Source: Planctomycetota bacterium (GTDB lineage: Bacteria > Planctomycetota > PUPC01 > DSUN01). From it: DNA of 8,539 bases. Numbering within the stretch: position 1 is the stretch's first letter; each line of letters starts with the position of its first letter. Below the pieces are notes generated by a model. It ran no database searches, was not told the origin of the DNA, and saw only the letters and a program-made list of their open reading frames with translations. A program made the translations under genes and the position numbers. Shown here piece after piece: positions 1 through 6,091 of the stretch. Where the stretch lies: NCBI GenBank assembly GCA_016872875.1, contig VGYW01000352.1, positions 1 to 8,539 on the forward strand, given 5' to 3'.

Positions 1-1337
1 TGGGCCAGGTGGACGAGCGCCTGGGCGTGACGGAGCGGTTCGCGGGCCTCTTCACGGACCACCGGGACCCGGACGCGCTGGAGCACTCGGTGCTCGATCT
101 GTTGCGCCAGCGGGTGTACGGGCTGGCATTGGGGTATGAGGACCTCAACGATCACGACGAGCTCTCGCGCGACCCCCTGCTGGCCGCGGCGGTGGGGAAG
201 AGGGACCCGACGGGTGCACAGCGTGTGCAGGAGCGGGACCGCGGGCGTGCGCTGGCGGGGAAGAGCACGCTGAACCGTCTCGAGCTGACGCGGGAGGTGT
301 GCGATGAGGAGGAGCGTCGGTACAAGAAGATCGTGCTGGACGCCGGGCGTGCGGAGCGCTTCTTTGCAGAGACGGTGTTCGGGCGGCCGCAGGCGCGGCC
401 CCGCGTGGTGGTGCTGGACCTGGACCCGACGGACAATCCGCTCTACGGGAAGCAGGAGGGGCGGCACTACAACGCCTACTACAAGGAGTACATCTACCTT
501 CCGCTGTACGTGTTCTGGGGGGACGAGTTGGTGCTGGCGAAGTTGCGGGAGGGCTGTGTGGATGCGACCGAGGGGACAGTGGAGGCCCTCGGCTGGCTGG
601 TGCCGCTCATCCGCTCGCGCTGGCCGGGCGTGTGGATCATCGTGCGGGCGGACAGTTCGTTCGCGCGAGAGGAGATTATGGCCTGGTGCGAAGGGAACCG
701 CGTGGATTACGTCCTTGGGCTTGCCAAGAACTCCGTGCTCGTGGGGCAGATCGCGGCGGAGTTGGCGAAGGCGAAGGCCCGGCACGCGGCGACGGGCCAG
801 GCGGCGCGGGTGTTCAAGGAGTTGCGCTACCGGACCGTGAAGACCTGGAGCCGGGAGCGGCGCGTGGTGGCCAAGGCGGAGCACACGGCCGAGGGGCCGA
901 ACCCGCGGTTCGTGGTCACCTCGCTGCCCGAGCGGGGCCGGCACCGCTACGGGACGCGCGCGCTCTACGAGGACCTCTACTGTGCGCGCGGGGAGATGGA
1001 GAACCGGATCAAGGAGCAACAGCGCTACCTGTTCGCCCTCCGCACGAGTGCGGAGAGCCTGCGAGCCAACCAGATTCGAGTGTGGTTCTCGTCGCTGGCG
1101 CACACGCTGATGCAGGGCTTGAGGCGCGATGGGCTGGTGGGGACCGAGATGGCGCGTGCTCGCAGCGACACGATCCGGCTCAAGCTCCTGAAGATTGGAG
1201 CGGCGGTGCGGGTCACCGTACGGCGCGTGTGGGTAGAGATGTCGAGCAGCTATCCTTTGCAGGACCTCTTCCGCGGCGTGTGGCGGCGGCTGCAAGGACT
1301 GGCCCGGCGGCCTGCCGTGGTGCCCCTGCGGTGCTGA
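1..1337 (+). CDS. IS1380-family DDE transposase, 5'-truncated by window edge
   Basis: This is the transposase that cuts and rejoins the ends of its insertion sequence. The reading frame is open to the left edge, where G-Q-V-D-E-R-L-G-V-T-E-R matches the family's conserved RxVDxRLGLTER stretch. The GTG at position 9 is therefore internal, and roughly 40 N-terminal residues should lie upstream. Numbering from that GTG, the family's RQRVYGLALGYEDLNDHDEL segment is near residue 35. The likely catalytic acidic residues are D137 or D139 in LDLDPTD, D215 in RADSSF, and E331 in the Y-x2-R-x3-E context of YCARGEMENRIKE. The C-terminus is complete, ending in a TGA at 1335-1337, and no internal frameshift is visible. 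Family assignment is firm; activity cannot be judged because the 5' end is missing. Confidence 0.93.
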   Translation, partial: GQVDERLGVTERFAGLFTDHRDPDALEHSVLDLLRQRVYGLALGYEDLNDHDELSRDPLLAAAVGKRDPTGAQRVQERDRGRALAGKSTLNRLELTREVCDEEERRYKKIVLDAGRAERFFAETVFGRPQARPRVVVLDLDPTDNPLYGKQEGRHYNAYYKEYIYLPLYVFWGDELVLAKLREGCVDATEGTVEALGWLVPLIRSRWPGVWIIVRADSSFAREEIMAWCEGNRVDYVLGLAKNSVLVGQIAAELAKAKARHAATGQAARVFKELRYRTVKTWSRERRVVAKAEHTAEGPNPRFVVTSLPERGRHRYGTRALYEDLYCARGEMENRIKEQQRYLFALRTSAESLRANQIRVWFSSLAHTLMQGLRRDGLVGTEMARARSDTIRLKLLKIGAAVRVTVRRVWVEMSSSYPLQDLFRGVWRRLQGLARRPAVVPLRC

Positions 1338-1451
1338 GCGACGGCAAGCTGGGTCCTCCTTCGGCCCCCACCGCGTCTGGGGGAAAGGGGGCGGTCCCCG
1401 CAGAGGGCCGCCCGATGGCCGCCGCAGAACGATGGCATAACCGTCAGGCCC

Positions 1452-1480
1452 GCCCGGCAGCCGCCGGGCCGTCTTTGGGG
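1452..1480 (+). terminator. Possible terminator hairpin after the transposase gene
   Basis: GCCCGGC (1452-1458) and GCCGGGC (1463-1469) form a perfect 7-bp GC stem with the loop AGCC, followed by CGTCTTTGGGG. The T-run is only three bases, so intrinsic termination is plausible but weak. It lies inside the insertion sequence, about 115 bp after the transposase stop. Confidence 0.35.
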
Positions 1481-1486
1481 CCATAC

Positions 1487-1502
1487 CTGTGAGAAATGCA
1501 GG
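1487..1502 (+). repeat. Candidate right terminal inverted repeat of the IS1380 element
   Basis: The 16-bp sequence CTGTGAGAAATGCAGG separates the transposon tail from the duplicated chromosomal module that begins at 1503. The partner left end is outside the window, so this is an inference from position and from general resemblance to IS1380-type ends. Confidence 0.4.
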
Positions 1503-1749
1503 CTAAGGAAGGCAGGAAGGGAGGAAAGGACGGGGGGATGGAGAAGGTGTTCGGTTGTCGGTGTTCGGTGATGGGGCACGAAGGAAGCAGATGCGGGCGG
1601 CTCGGGGGGCGGCGGCTTGTGTGGCGGCAGTTCTTCTGCGCTCATCTGTGCTGTCCGCGGTGAAGCCGGCTCATCTGCGCGTGGCCCCACGCCTCGACGT
1701 ATTCACACACGGACGCGGGCTCGGGGATGGGAGGCCGTCCTGGCGGAGG
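1503..1749. repeat. Diverged module copy 1: purine-rich block plus HicB-tail remnant
   Basis: This stretch holds no intact gene. It starts with a purine-rich block (1503-1571) whose first 27 bases are identical to 2726-2752, followed by degenerate GGTGTTCGG repeats in both copies. The middle part (about 1572-1690) is not clearly alignable between copies. It ends at 1691-1749, which matches 2874-2933 with about three substitutions and one single-base deletion. Read on the minus strand, that tail is the last 20 or so codons of a HicB-like antitoxin. The module runs directly into the stop codon of the toxin gene at 1750. Confidence 0.75.
1691..1749 (-). pseudogene. HicB-like antitoxin C-terminal remnant, frameshifted
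   Basis: On the minus strand the codons read L-R-Q-D-G-L-P and then lose frame because of a one-base deletion at about 1728-1731 (GATGGG, against GATGGGG in the copy at 2911-2917). Restoring that base would give I-P-E-P-A-S-V-C-E-Y-V-E-A, the typical end of HicB family antitoxins. The stop codon seen in the other copy is also lost (TGG instead of TAG). No upstream part of hicB remains; the sequence abuts the toxin stop codon. It is clearly non-functional. Confidence 0.65.
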
Positions 1750-2013
1750 TCATCGGCGATAGACCTCGCGGCGATGGCCAATCTCTGTGATCTCGACTAG
1801 CTGTTGGCGCTCGTGGATGCAGTATACGACGCGGTAGTCGCCCACGCGGAACCGGTAGTGGCCGGCGAATTCGCCCCGGAGCAGGACGATGTTTGGGTGC
1901 CTGCGTGGCTCGGTCTTGAGGAGTTCGAAGCAACGGTGCAGGCGCCGTTGGAGTGGTGCATCGGCGCCTTCCACGAACCGCCGGGCCGAATCGGTGAACC
2001 CGATGCGGTACAT
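1750..2013 (-). CDS. RelE/ParE-family type II toxin
   Basis: This is a predicted 87-residue toxin of the RelE/ParE superfamily. RelE members cleave ribosome-bound mRNA and ParE members attack gyrase; I cannot tell which applies here. The family core is plain: a basic helical N-terminal half (residues about 8-40), then L-L-R-G-E-F-A-G-H-Y-R-F-R-V-G-D-Y-R-V-V-Y at 44-64, and a C-terminal H-R-R-E-V-Y-R-R that could supply basic catalytic residues. I chose the ATG at 2011-2013, two bases after the antitoxin stop, which gives the family's usual length. An in-frame GTG at 2026-2028 would add five residues and overlap the antitoxin by 13 bases. It is second in a two-gene operon with the antitoxin. 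Its 3' end joins directly onto a HicB-tail remnant, suggesting the operon was spliced in there. Confidence 0.9.
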   Translation of the reverse strand: MYRIGFTDSARRFVEGADAPLQRRLHRCFELLKTEPRRHPNIVLLRGEFAGHYRFRVGDYRVVYCIHERQQLVEITEIGHRREVYRR

Positions 2014-2015
2014 CG

Positions 2016-2246
2016 TCAGTTCTTCCACCGGATTTCCTCGAGGGGCGTGAGTCGGCCTCTGCGGGCCTGCTTCTTGGCCGCACGGAACGCTTCGAGGAAT
2101 CCGGGGATGTCAAGGAGTTCCTGGGTGGCGGCGATGCTCTCCTGCTCCTCAAGGTAGGCGATCAGTTCGCCGGCGAGCGGAAGGCGATCTGCCGGAAGGT
2201 AGCTTACGCGTCTCTTCAGTTCTCTGCGGATCTCGGTAGTAGTCAT
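2016..2246 (-). CDS. Type II antitoxin, partner of the RelE/ParE-like toxin
   Basis: This is a predicted 76-residue antitoxin that should bind and neutralise the downstream toxin and repress its own promoter. The sequence is charged and helical, with E-L-I-A-Y-L-E-E-Q-E-S (27-37) and then L-L-D-I-P-G-F-L-E-A-F at 44-54. This resembles small antitoxins commonly paired with RelE-type toxins in cyanobacteria and other environmental bacteria; I cannot name the exact family, and no classic ribbon-helix-helix or helix-turn-helix is obvious to me. I chose the ATG at 2244-2246 because AGGAGA lies about seven bases upstream and the promoter's predicted start falls near 2286. A longer frame starting at 2312 would begin upstream of that transcription start. 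Antitoxin-first order with a 2-bp gap to the toxin is typical. Confidence 0.85.
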   Translation of the reverse strand: MTTTEIRRELKRRVSYLPADRLPLAGELIAYLEEQESIAATQELLDIPGFLEAFRAAKKQARRGRLTPLEEIRWKN

Positions 2247-2269
2247 TGTGCGTCGTCTCCTCTGCGTCG

Positions 2270-2279
2270 CCACGCGTGG
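2270..2279. promoter_or_regulatory. Candidate operator palindrome of the toxin-antitoxin operon
   Basis: CCACGCGTGG is a perfect 10-bp palindrome. It lies between the predicted transcription start (about 2286) and the antitoxin Shine-Dalgarno sequence (about 2254-2263), where a self-repressing antitoxin or toxin-antitoxin complex often binds. The function is inferred from position only. Confidence 0.4.
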
Positions 2280-2292
2280 GGAACCGGAAGCC

Positions 2293-2322
2293 AGTGTAGC
2301 CCGATCCCCCACGGGATGTCAA
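2293..2322 (-). promoter_or_regulatory. Sigma-70-type promoter of the toxin-antitoxin operon
   Basis: On the minus strand a perfect -35 box TTGACA (2317-2322) is followed after 18 bp by TACACT (2293-2298), four of six matches to the -10 consensus. The predicted start near 2286 gives a leader of about 40 nt before the antitoxin ATG at 2246. This supports the shorter antitoxin start. Confidence 0.7.
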
Positions 2323-2355
2323 GGAGGGATTGTGTCGAAGAAGGGCGGGGGTGAG

Positions 2356-2400
2356 GTGGACATCGTGGGCAGTGTGGACGTGGTGGATAGTGTGGACAGG
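2356..2400. repeat. Five 9-bp tandem repeats of GTGGNNNNN
   Basis: Consecutive 9-mers are GTGGACATC, GTGGGCAGT, GTGGACGTG, GTGGATAGT and GTGGACAGG. All begin with GTGG; units 1, 3 and 5 begin GTGGAC, giving an 18-bp super-period. The array lies upstream of the toxin-antitoxin promoter in DNA with no credible gene. The remainder of 2323-2480 shows nothing I can identify. Confidence 0.75.
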
Positions 2401-2480
2401 AGAGGGCGGCTGCCCCACGGCCACGTCCACGGTGTCCCAGCGGGGCCTCGGGCGTTCCGCCCGCGGCCTCAACCAAACCA

Positions 2481-2635
2481 GACTATAAGGAATGCAGGAA
2501 GGCAGGAAAGGAAGCAGAGGATGCGGGGCATCTGGGTTCCAGCCCAAGAGGGTTCTCTGGCTTTCGGTCTTCTCTTGCCGGTTCGGGTCTTCTGCGGGCG
2601 GGCTGTTCTCCTGCCTTCCTGGCTTCCTTATAGTC
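2481..2635. repeat. 155-bp element with 27-bp inverted ends (MITE-like)
   Basis: The left end (2481-2507, starting GACTATAAGGAATGCAGG) and the reverse complement of the right end (2609-2635) agree at 25 of 27 positions. The internal 101 bp has no open frame that resembles a protein. The size, inverted ends and lack of coding capacity are like a miniature inverted-repeat element, although the ends are purine-rich and related to the CTAAGGAAGGCAGG blocks at 1503 and 2726. No target-site duplication is obvious. Confidence 0.55.
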
Positions 2636-2725
2636 CCCTCTTCTCTGCGGCCTCTGTGGAGAGAGCCGGAAATGTGGTCATGACAACAACATTCTCACGG
2701 GTAGTAGCACGGAGAAGATGGGCCT

Positions 2726-2933
2726 CTAAGGAAGGCAGGAAGGGAGGAAAGGGCGGAGGGGGAAGAGGGTGTTCGGAGTTGGGTGTCCGGTGTTCGGGTA
2801 CGGAAGGTGGCGCCGCGTGCAGATGCGCACGCACTACCAGGCTGGAATCGCGCCATGTGAAGGCGAGTCCTATGCCTCGACGTACTCACACACGGAGGCG
2901 GGCTCGGGGATGGGGAGGCCGTCCTCGCGGAGG
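2726..2933. repeat. Diverged module copy 2: purine-rich block plus HicB tail
   Basis: This is the second copy of the module at 1503-1749. The first 27 bases are identical to the first copy, a GGTGTTCGG-like run follows, and 2874-2933 matches 1691-1749 with about three substitutions and one indel. The two copies flank the toxin-antitoxin operon in direct orientation. The intervening 90-odd bases are not clearly alignable. Confidence 0.75.
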
Positions 2934-3013
2934 CCCTCGATGTGGAACTGGATGGCCTTGCGCATCTCGCACTCGACGTCTTCCACGGTCTGGCCCGTGG
3001 CGGCCACAACCTG
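2870..3013 (-). pseudogene. HicB-family antitoxin, N-terminally truncated remnant
   Basis: A 47-codon open stretch on the minus strand ends with a TAG at 2870-2872. It reads Q-V-V-A-A-T-G-Q-T-V-E-D-V-E, then R-K-A-I-Q-F-H-I-E-G-L-R-E-D-G-L-P, then I-P-E-P-A-S-V-C-E-Y-V-E-A. This matches the C-terminal half of HicB antitoxins (ATGxTxEEVExxMREAI...HLEGLREDGLPIPEP...EYVEV). The N-terminal partial RNase-H-like half, with its usual Y-x-A-Y-x-P-D-L-P-G, is missing, and no start codon or Shine-Dalgarno is in frame. No hicA toxin gene is visible upstream (towards 3060). The truncation point coincides with an 8-bp inverted repeat at 3000-3023. I take it as the relic of a HicAB system. Confidence 0.7.
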
Positions 3014-3023
3014 TAGTGGCCGC
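3000..3023. repeat. Inverted repeat at the hicB truncation point
   Basis: GCGGCCAC (3000-3007) and GTGGCCGC (3016-3023) are perfect inverted copies around the 8-base loop AACCTGTA. HicB similarity on the minus strand stops inside this loop. Confidence 0.6.
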
Positions 3024-3062
3024 GGGCGAGGTGCCGCGCGAAAAGGCGTCCGACTCGCAAAT

Positions 3063-3240
3063 ACTGGACGAGTCTGAGCCGGAATGCGGAGAATCAGCGA
3101 TTCGCGGGTCGGGAACTCGAGAACACTGGACGACTCTGGGGCGGAAGGGCGAGAATCGCCAATCCGGCGCGCCGGGAGGGGAGAACCCCCTCCGACTCTG
3201 GGGCGGAAGGCCGAGAACCGCCAAACGGGGAGTCGGGGCT
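3063..3240. repeat. Three degenerate 62-bp direct repeats
   Basis: Units start at 3063, 3125 and 3187 with an exact 62-bp period; the third is recognisable to about 3240. The shared core is CGACTCTGGGGCGGAAGG followed by a short inverted motif, clearest in unit 2 as GGCGA-GAA-TCGCC. Unit 2 also contains the palindrome CCGGCGCGCCGG. Units 2 and 3 are closest to each other (18 identical bases at the core), and unit 1 is more diverged. There are no regular spacers, so this is not a CRISPR array. The rest of 3014-3497 holds no gene I can support. Confidence 0.7.
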
Positions 3241-3283
3241 GTCAGGTTGGCAGGCGGGGGGCAGGAGGGGGGCGCCGCGGACG

Positions 3284-3298
3284 CTGCCAATATGGCAG
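3284..3298. promoter_or_regulatory. Short palindrome about 200 bp upstream of groES
   Basis: CTGCCA-ATA-TGGCAG is a perfect 6-bp inverted repeat with a 3-base centre. It could be a protein-binding site or chance; it is not the CIRCE heat-shock operator (TTAGCACTC-N9-GAGTGCTAA), which I do not find upstream of groES. Confidence 0.2.
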
Positions 3299-3437
3299 GG
3301 AGCGAGAGGCGAGTGGGGCGGGGCCGCTGGGCTGTAAGCCGTTGGCATGGCAAGACTTTGGTGTGCGGGCCTGGGCGCGGGCTGGGCTAAGGCACGGTTT
3401 TTGCTCCATTATGAGCGCGATTGTGAGAGGAATCGGC

Positions 3438-3480
3438 GAGGCATTGGCCTCCCAACGGCTTTCCATGCCCCCGTTGAGAG
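3438..3480 (+). promoter_or_regulatory. Candidate leader stem-loops immediately before the groES ribosome site
   Basis: CTCCCAACGG (3449-3458) can pair with CCGTTGAGAG (3471-3480) at nine of ten positions around a 12-base loop. The stem ends exactly where the Shine-Dalgarno sequence begins (AAAGGAG, 3481-3487). An alternative stem, GAGGC (3438-3442) with GCCTC (3447-3451), shares bases 3449-3451 and so excludes full formation of the first. This could tune groES translation, but the evidence is base pairing alone. Confidence 0.3.
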
Positions 3481-3497
3481 AAAGGAGTGGGAAGAGG

Positions 3498-3794
3498 ATG
3501 GCAACGAAGCTGGTTCCGCTGGGCGACCGTTTGCTGGTCGAGCGGCTCGAGGCGGAGGAGAAGACGGCCGGCGGCATCGTGTTGCCCGATACGGCGAAGG
3601 AGAAGCCGATTCAGGGCAAGGTGATCGCCGTGGGCGAAGGGCGCCGCAATGAGGAGGGGAAGCTGGTGCCCATGCAGGTGAAGAAGGGCGATAAGATTCT
3701 CTTCGGCAAGTACTCGGGCACCGAGGTGAAGCTCGAGGGCGAAGAGTATCTCATCATGAAGGAAGACGACGTGCTGGCCATCGTCCAGGGCTGA
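3498..3794 (+). CDS. groES: Co-chaperonin GroES (Hsp10)
   Basis: This 98-residue subunit forms the heptameric lid of the GroEL folding chamber in the cytoplasm. The family pattern is complete: [12 protein letters not shown] at 5-16, the mobile loop [12 protein letters not shown] at 20-31 that docks on GroEL, the core G-K-V-I-A-V-G-E-G at 40-48, and [13 protein letters not shown] at 62-74. The length equals that of typical GroES. The frame extends far upstream, but the ATG at 3498 is the only start with a good Shine-Dalgarno (AAAGGAG, 3481-3487, ten bases away) and with the family's N-terminus. It precedes groEL by 50 bp on the same strand, the classic operon. No CIRCE operator is visible upstream, so HrcA control is not supported by this sequence. 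Confidence 0.98.
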   Translation: MATKLVPLGDRLLVERLEAEEKTAGGIVLPDTAKEKPIQGKVIAVGEGRRNEEGKLVPMQVKKGDKILFGKYSGTEVKLEGEEYLIMKEDDVLAIVQG

Positions 3795-3844
3795 TGGCCC
3801 GAGGCTAGCGACTCCCACAGGCATTTTCGGAGGTAACGAAACCG

Positions 3845-5482
<1,638 letters not shown>

Positions 5483-5503
5483 GCACCACGGAGGGCACTG
5501 CTG

Positions 5504-5668
5504 ATGCCAAGCTACGACTTCCGATGCCTTGAGTGCAACAAGACGTTCACCGCAACCATGTCCTGGGCGGAGTTCGACAAGGGCAAGCCCAAGTGCCCCA
5601 AGTGCGGCAAGCGCAAGGTCGAGCAGGTCTTTGGCGAGGTGCTCGTCAAGACGAGCAAGAAGTCCTAG
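5504..5668 (+). CDS. Small FmdB-type zinc-ribbon protein
   Basis: This 54-residue protein is of the FmdB regulatory-protein/zinc-ribbon type. It begins M-P-S-Y-D-F-R-C-L-E-C and has two cysteine pairs, C8/C11 (CxxC) and C31/C34 in C-P-K-C-G-K, which should bind one zinc ion. The family opening (MPxYxFxC) and the distance between the pairs match well. A good Shine-Dalgarno (GGAGG, about 5490-5494) precedes the ATG. It starts 21 bp after the groEL stop on the same strand, so it is very probably on the groESL transcript, and a strong hairpin follows it. The function of the family is poorly defined; roles in transcription or protein quality control would be guesses. It is short enough to be missed by length-filtered gene callers. 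Confidence 0.9.
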   Translation: MPSYDFRCLECNKTFTATMSWAEFDKGKPKCPKCGKRKVEQVFGEVLVKTSKKS

Positions 5669-5694
5669 ACCACGCCCGCCCGTTACACCTCCCC

Positions 5695-5730
5695 ACGCCG
5701 GCGTCCCGCGTCCCCGCGGGGCGCCGGCGT
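5695..5730 (+). terminator. Strong hairpin ending the groES-groEL-zinc-ribbon operon
   Basis: A 16-base arm (5695-5710, ACGCCGGCGTCCCGCG) pairs along its whole length with 5715-5730, with one G-T wobble and the loop TCCC. It begins 26 bp after the zinc-ribbon stop codon. The following sequence (GCGTGCTTTCTG) has only a short T-run, so it may act as a terminator with help or as a 3'-end stabiliser. Confidence 0.6.
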
Positions 5731-5809
5731 GCGTGCTTTCTGCCCCCGACACGCACCCCGTTCGCGCCTTCGGGCGACCACGCCTCCGTCCTCTCCGCTC
5801 CGCGGGAAG

Positions 5810-5900
5810 CCAAAGCGGCGACTTCGTCACCGCACTCCATAGTCGGCGCCCGTCCGGAGCGGGAGGACTATGGAGTGCGGCATCGCCGATGCCGCTTTGG
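5810..5900. repeat. Paired REP element, GGAG type
   Basis: Two 35-bp arms (5810-5844 and 5866-5900) are inverted copies across the outer 10 bases (CCAAAGCGGC) and the inner 15 bases (CCGCACTCCATAGTC). The 10-base centres of the arms differ. Each arm is also its own hairpin: GCGGCGAC-TTC-GTCACCGC on the left with one mismatch, and GCGGCATCG-C-CGATGCCGC on the right, perfect. Each hairpin is preceded, on its own strand, by GGAG (5872-5875 on +; 5835-5838 on -), one of the tetranucleotides known for REP sequences handled by RAYT transposases. The GGAG ends face inward. Apart from this, the hairpin at 5695 and the promoter at 6016, I see nothing in 5669-6091. Confidence 0.7.
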
Positions 5901-6015
5901 GTCGCAGCGAAGCGGCGGCATGGCCAGAGCCACGCCGCGCGGGGGCTCCTACCCGTCAGCACACCGCACTGAGGTCCGCGGGCGCGAACTGGGGGCGCGT
6001 CAGCTTCTGCCCCGC

Positions 6016-6044
6016 TTGACAATGCCCGGAGGGGGGGATAGACT
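6016..6044 (+). promoter_or_regulatory. Sigma-70-type promoter of the histidine kinase gene
   Basis: A perfect TTGACA (6016-6021) is followed by exactly 17 bp and TAGACT (6039-6044), four of six matches to the -10 box. The predicted start near 6051 lies about 40 bp before the kinase ATG at 6092. It would practically exclude the alternative GTG start at 6053. Confidence 0.7.
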
Positions 6045-6091
6045 AACGGGGCGTGGACCACTGGGAACCCGCGGCAGGGAGAGGCGGCACG

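Larger units (their letters stand above)
1..1502 (+). mobile_element. IS1380-family insertion sequence, right part (left end outside window)
   Basis: The transposase gene and about 165 bp of 3' non-coding sequence form the right part of an IS1380-type element. The proposed right end is at 1487-1502 (CTGTGAGAAATGCAGG). I chose it because the chromosomal repeat module beginning CTAAGG at 1503 has a second copy at 2726 that is not preceded by this sequence. The left inverted repeat is outside the window, so the terminal repeat and any target-site duplication cannot be confirmed. If the family's usual 4-bp duplication applies, it would be CTAA (inference). Confidence 0.6.

Noticed and set aside
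9..11. GTG as transposase start
   Set aside because: The codons before it (Gly-Gln) continue the conserved family alignment, so the gene starts outside the window.
2026..2028. GTG as toxin start
   Set aside because: It would overlap the antitoxin by 13 bases; the ATG at 2011-2013, two bases past the antitoxin stop, gives the usual family N-terminus.
3063..3240. Possible CRISPR array
   Set aside because: The 62-bp units are contiguous and degenerate, with no constant repeat alternating with unique spacers, and no cas gene is present.
2248..3390. 380-codon open frame on the plus strand
   Set aside because: It runs through tandem repeats, the inverted element and the HicB relic, and its composition is repeat-derived (VDIVGSVDVVDSVDR, then Gly/Arg-rich); no family resemblance or ribosome site.
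3240..3497. CIRCE or sigma-54/sigma-32 promoter upstream of groES
   Set aside because: No GAGTGCTAA-type inverted repeat is present. TGGCATGGCAAGACTTTG near 3343 lacks the correctly spaced GC of a -12 element, and no convincing -35/-10 pair was found.
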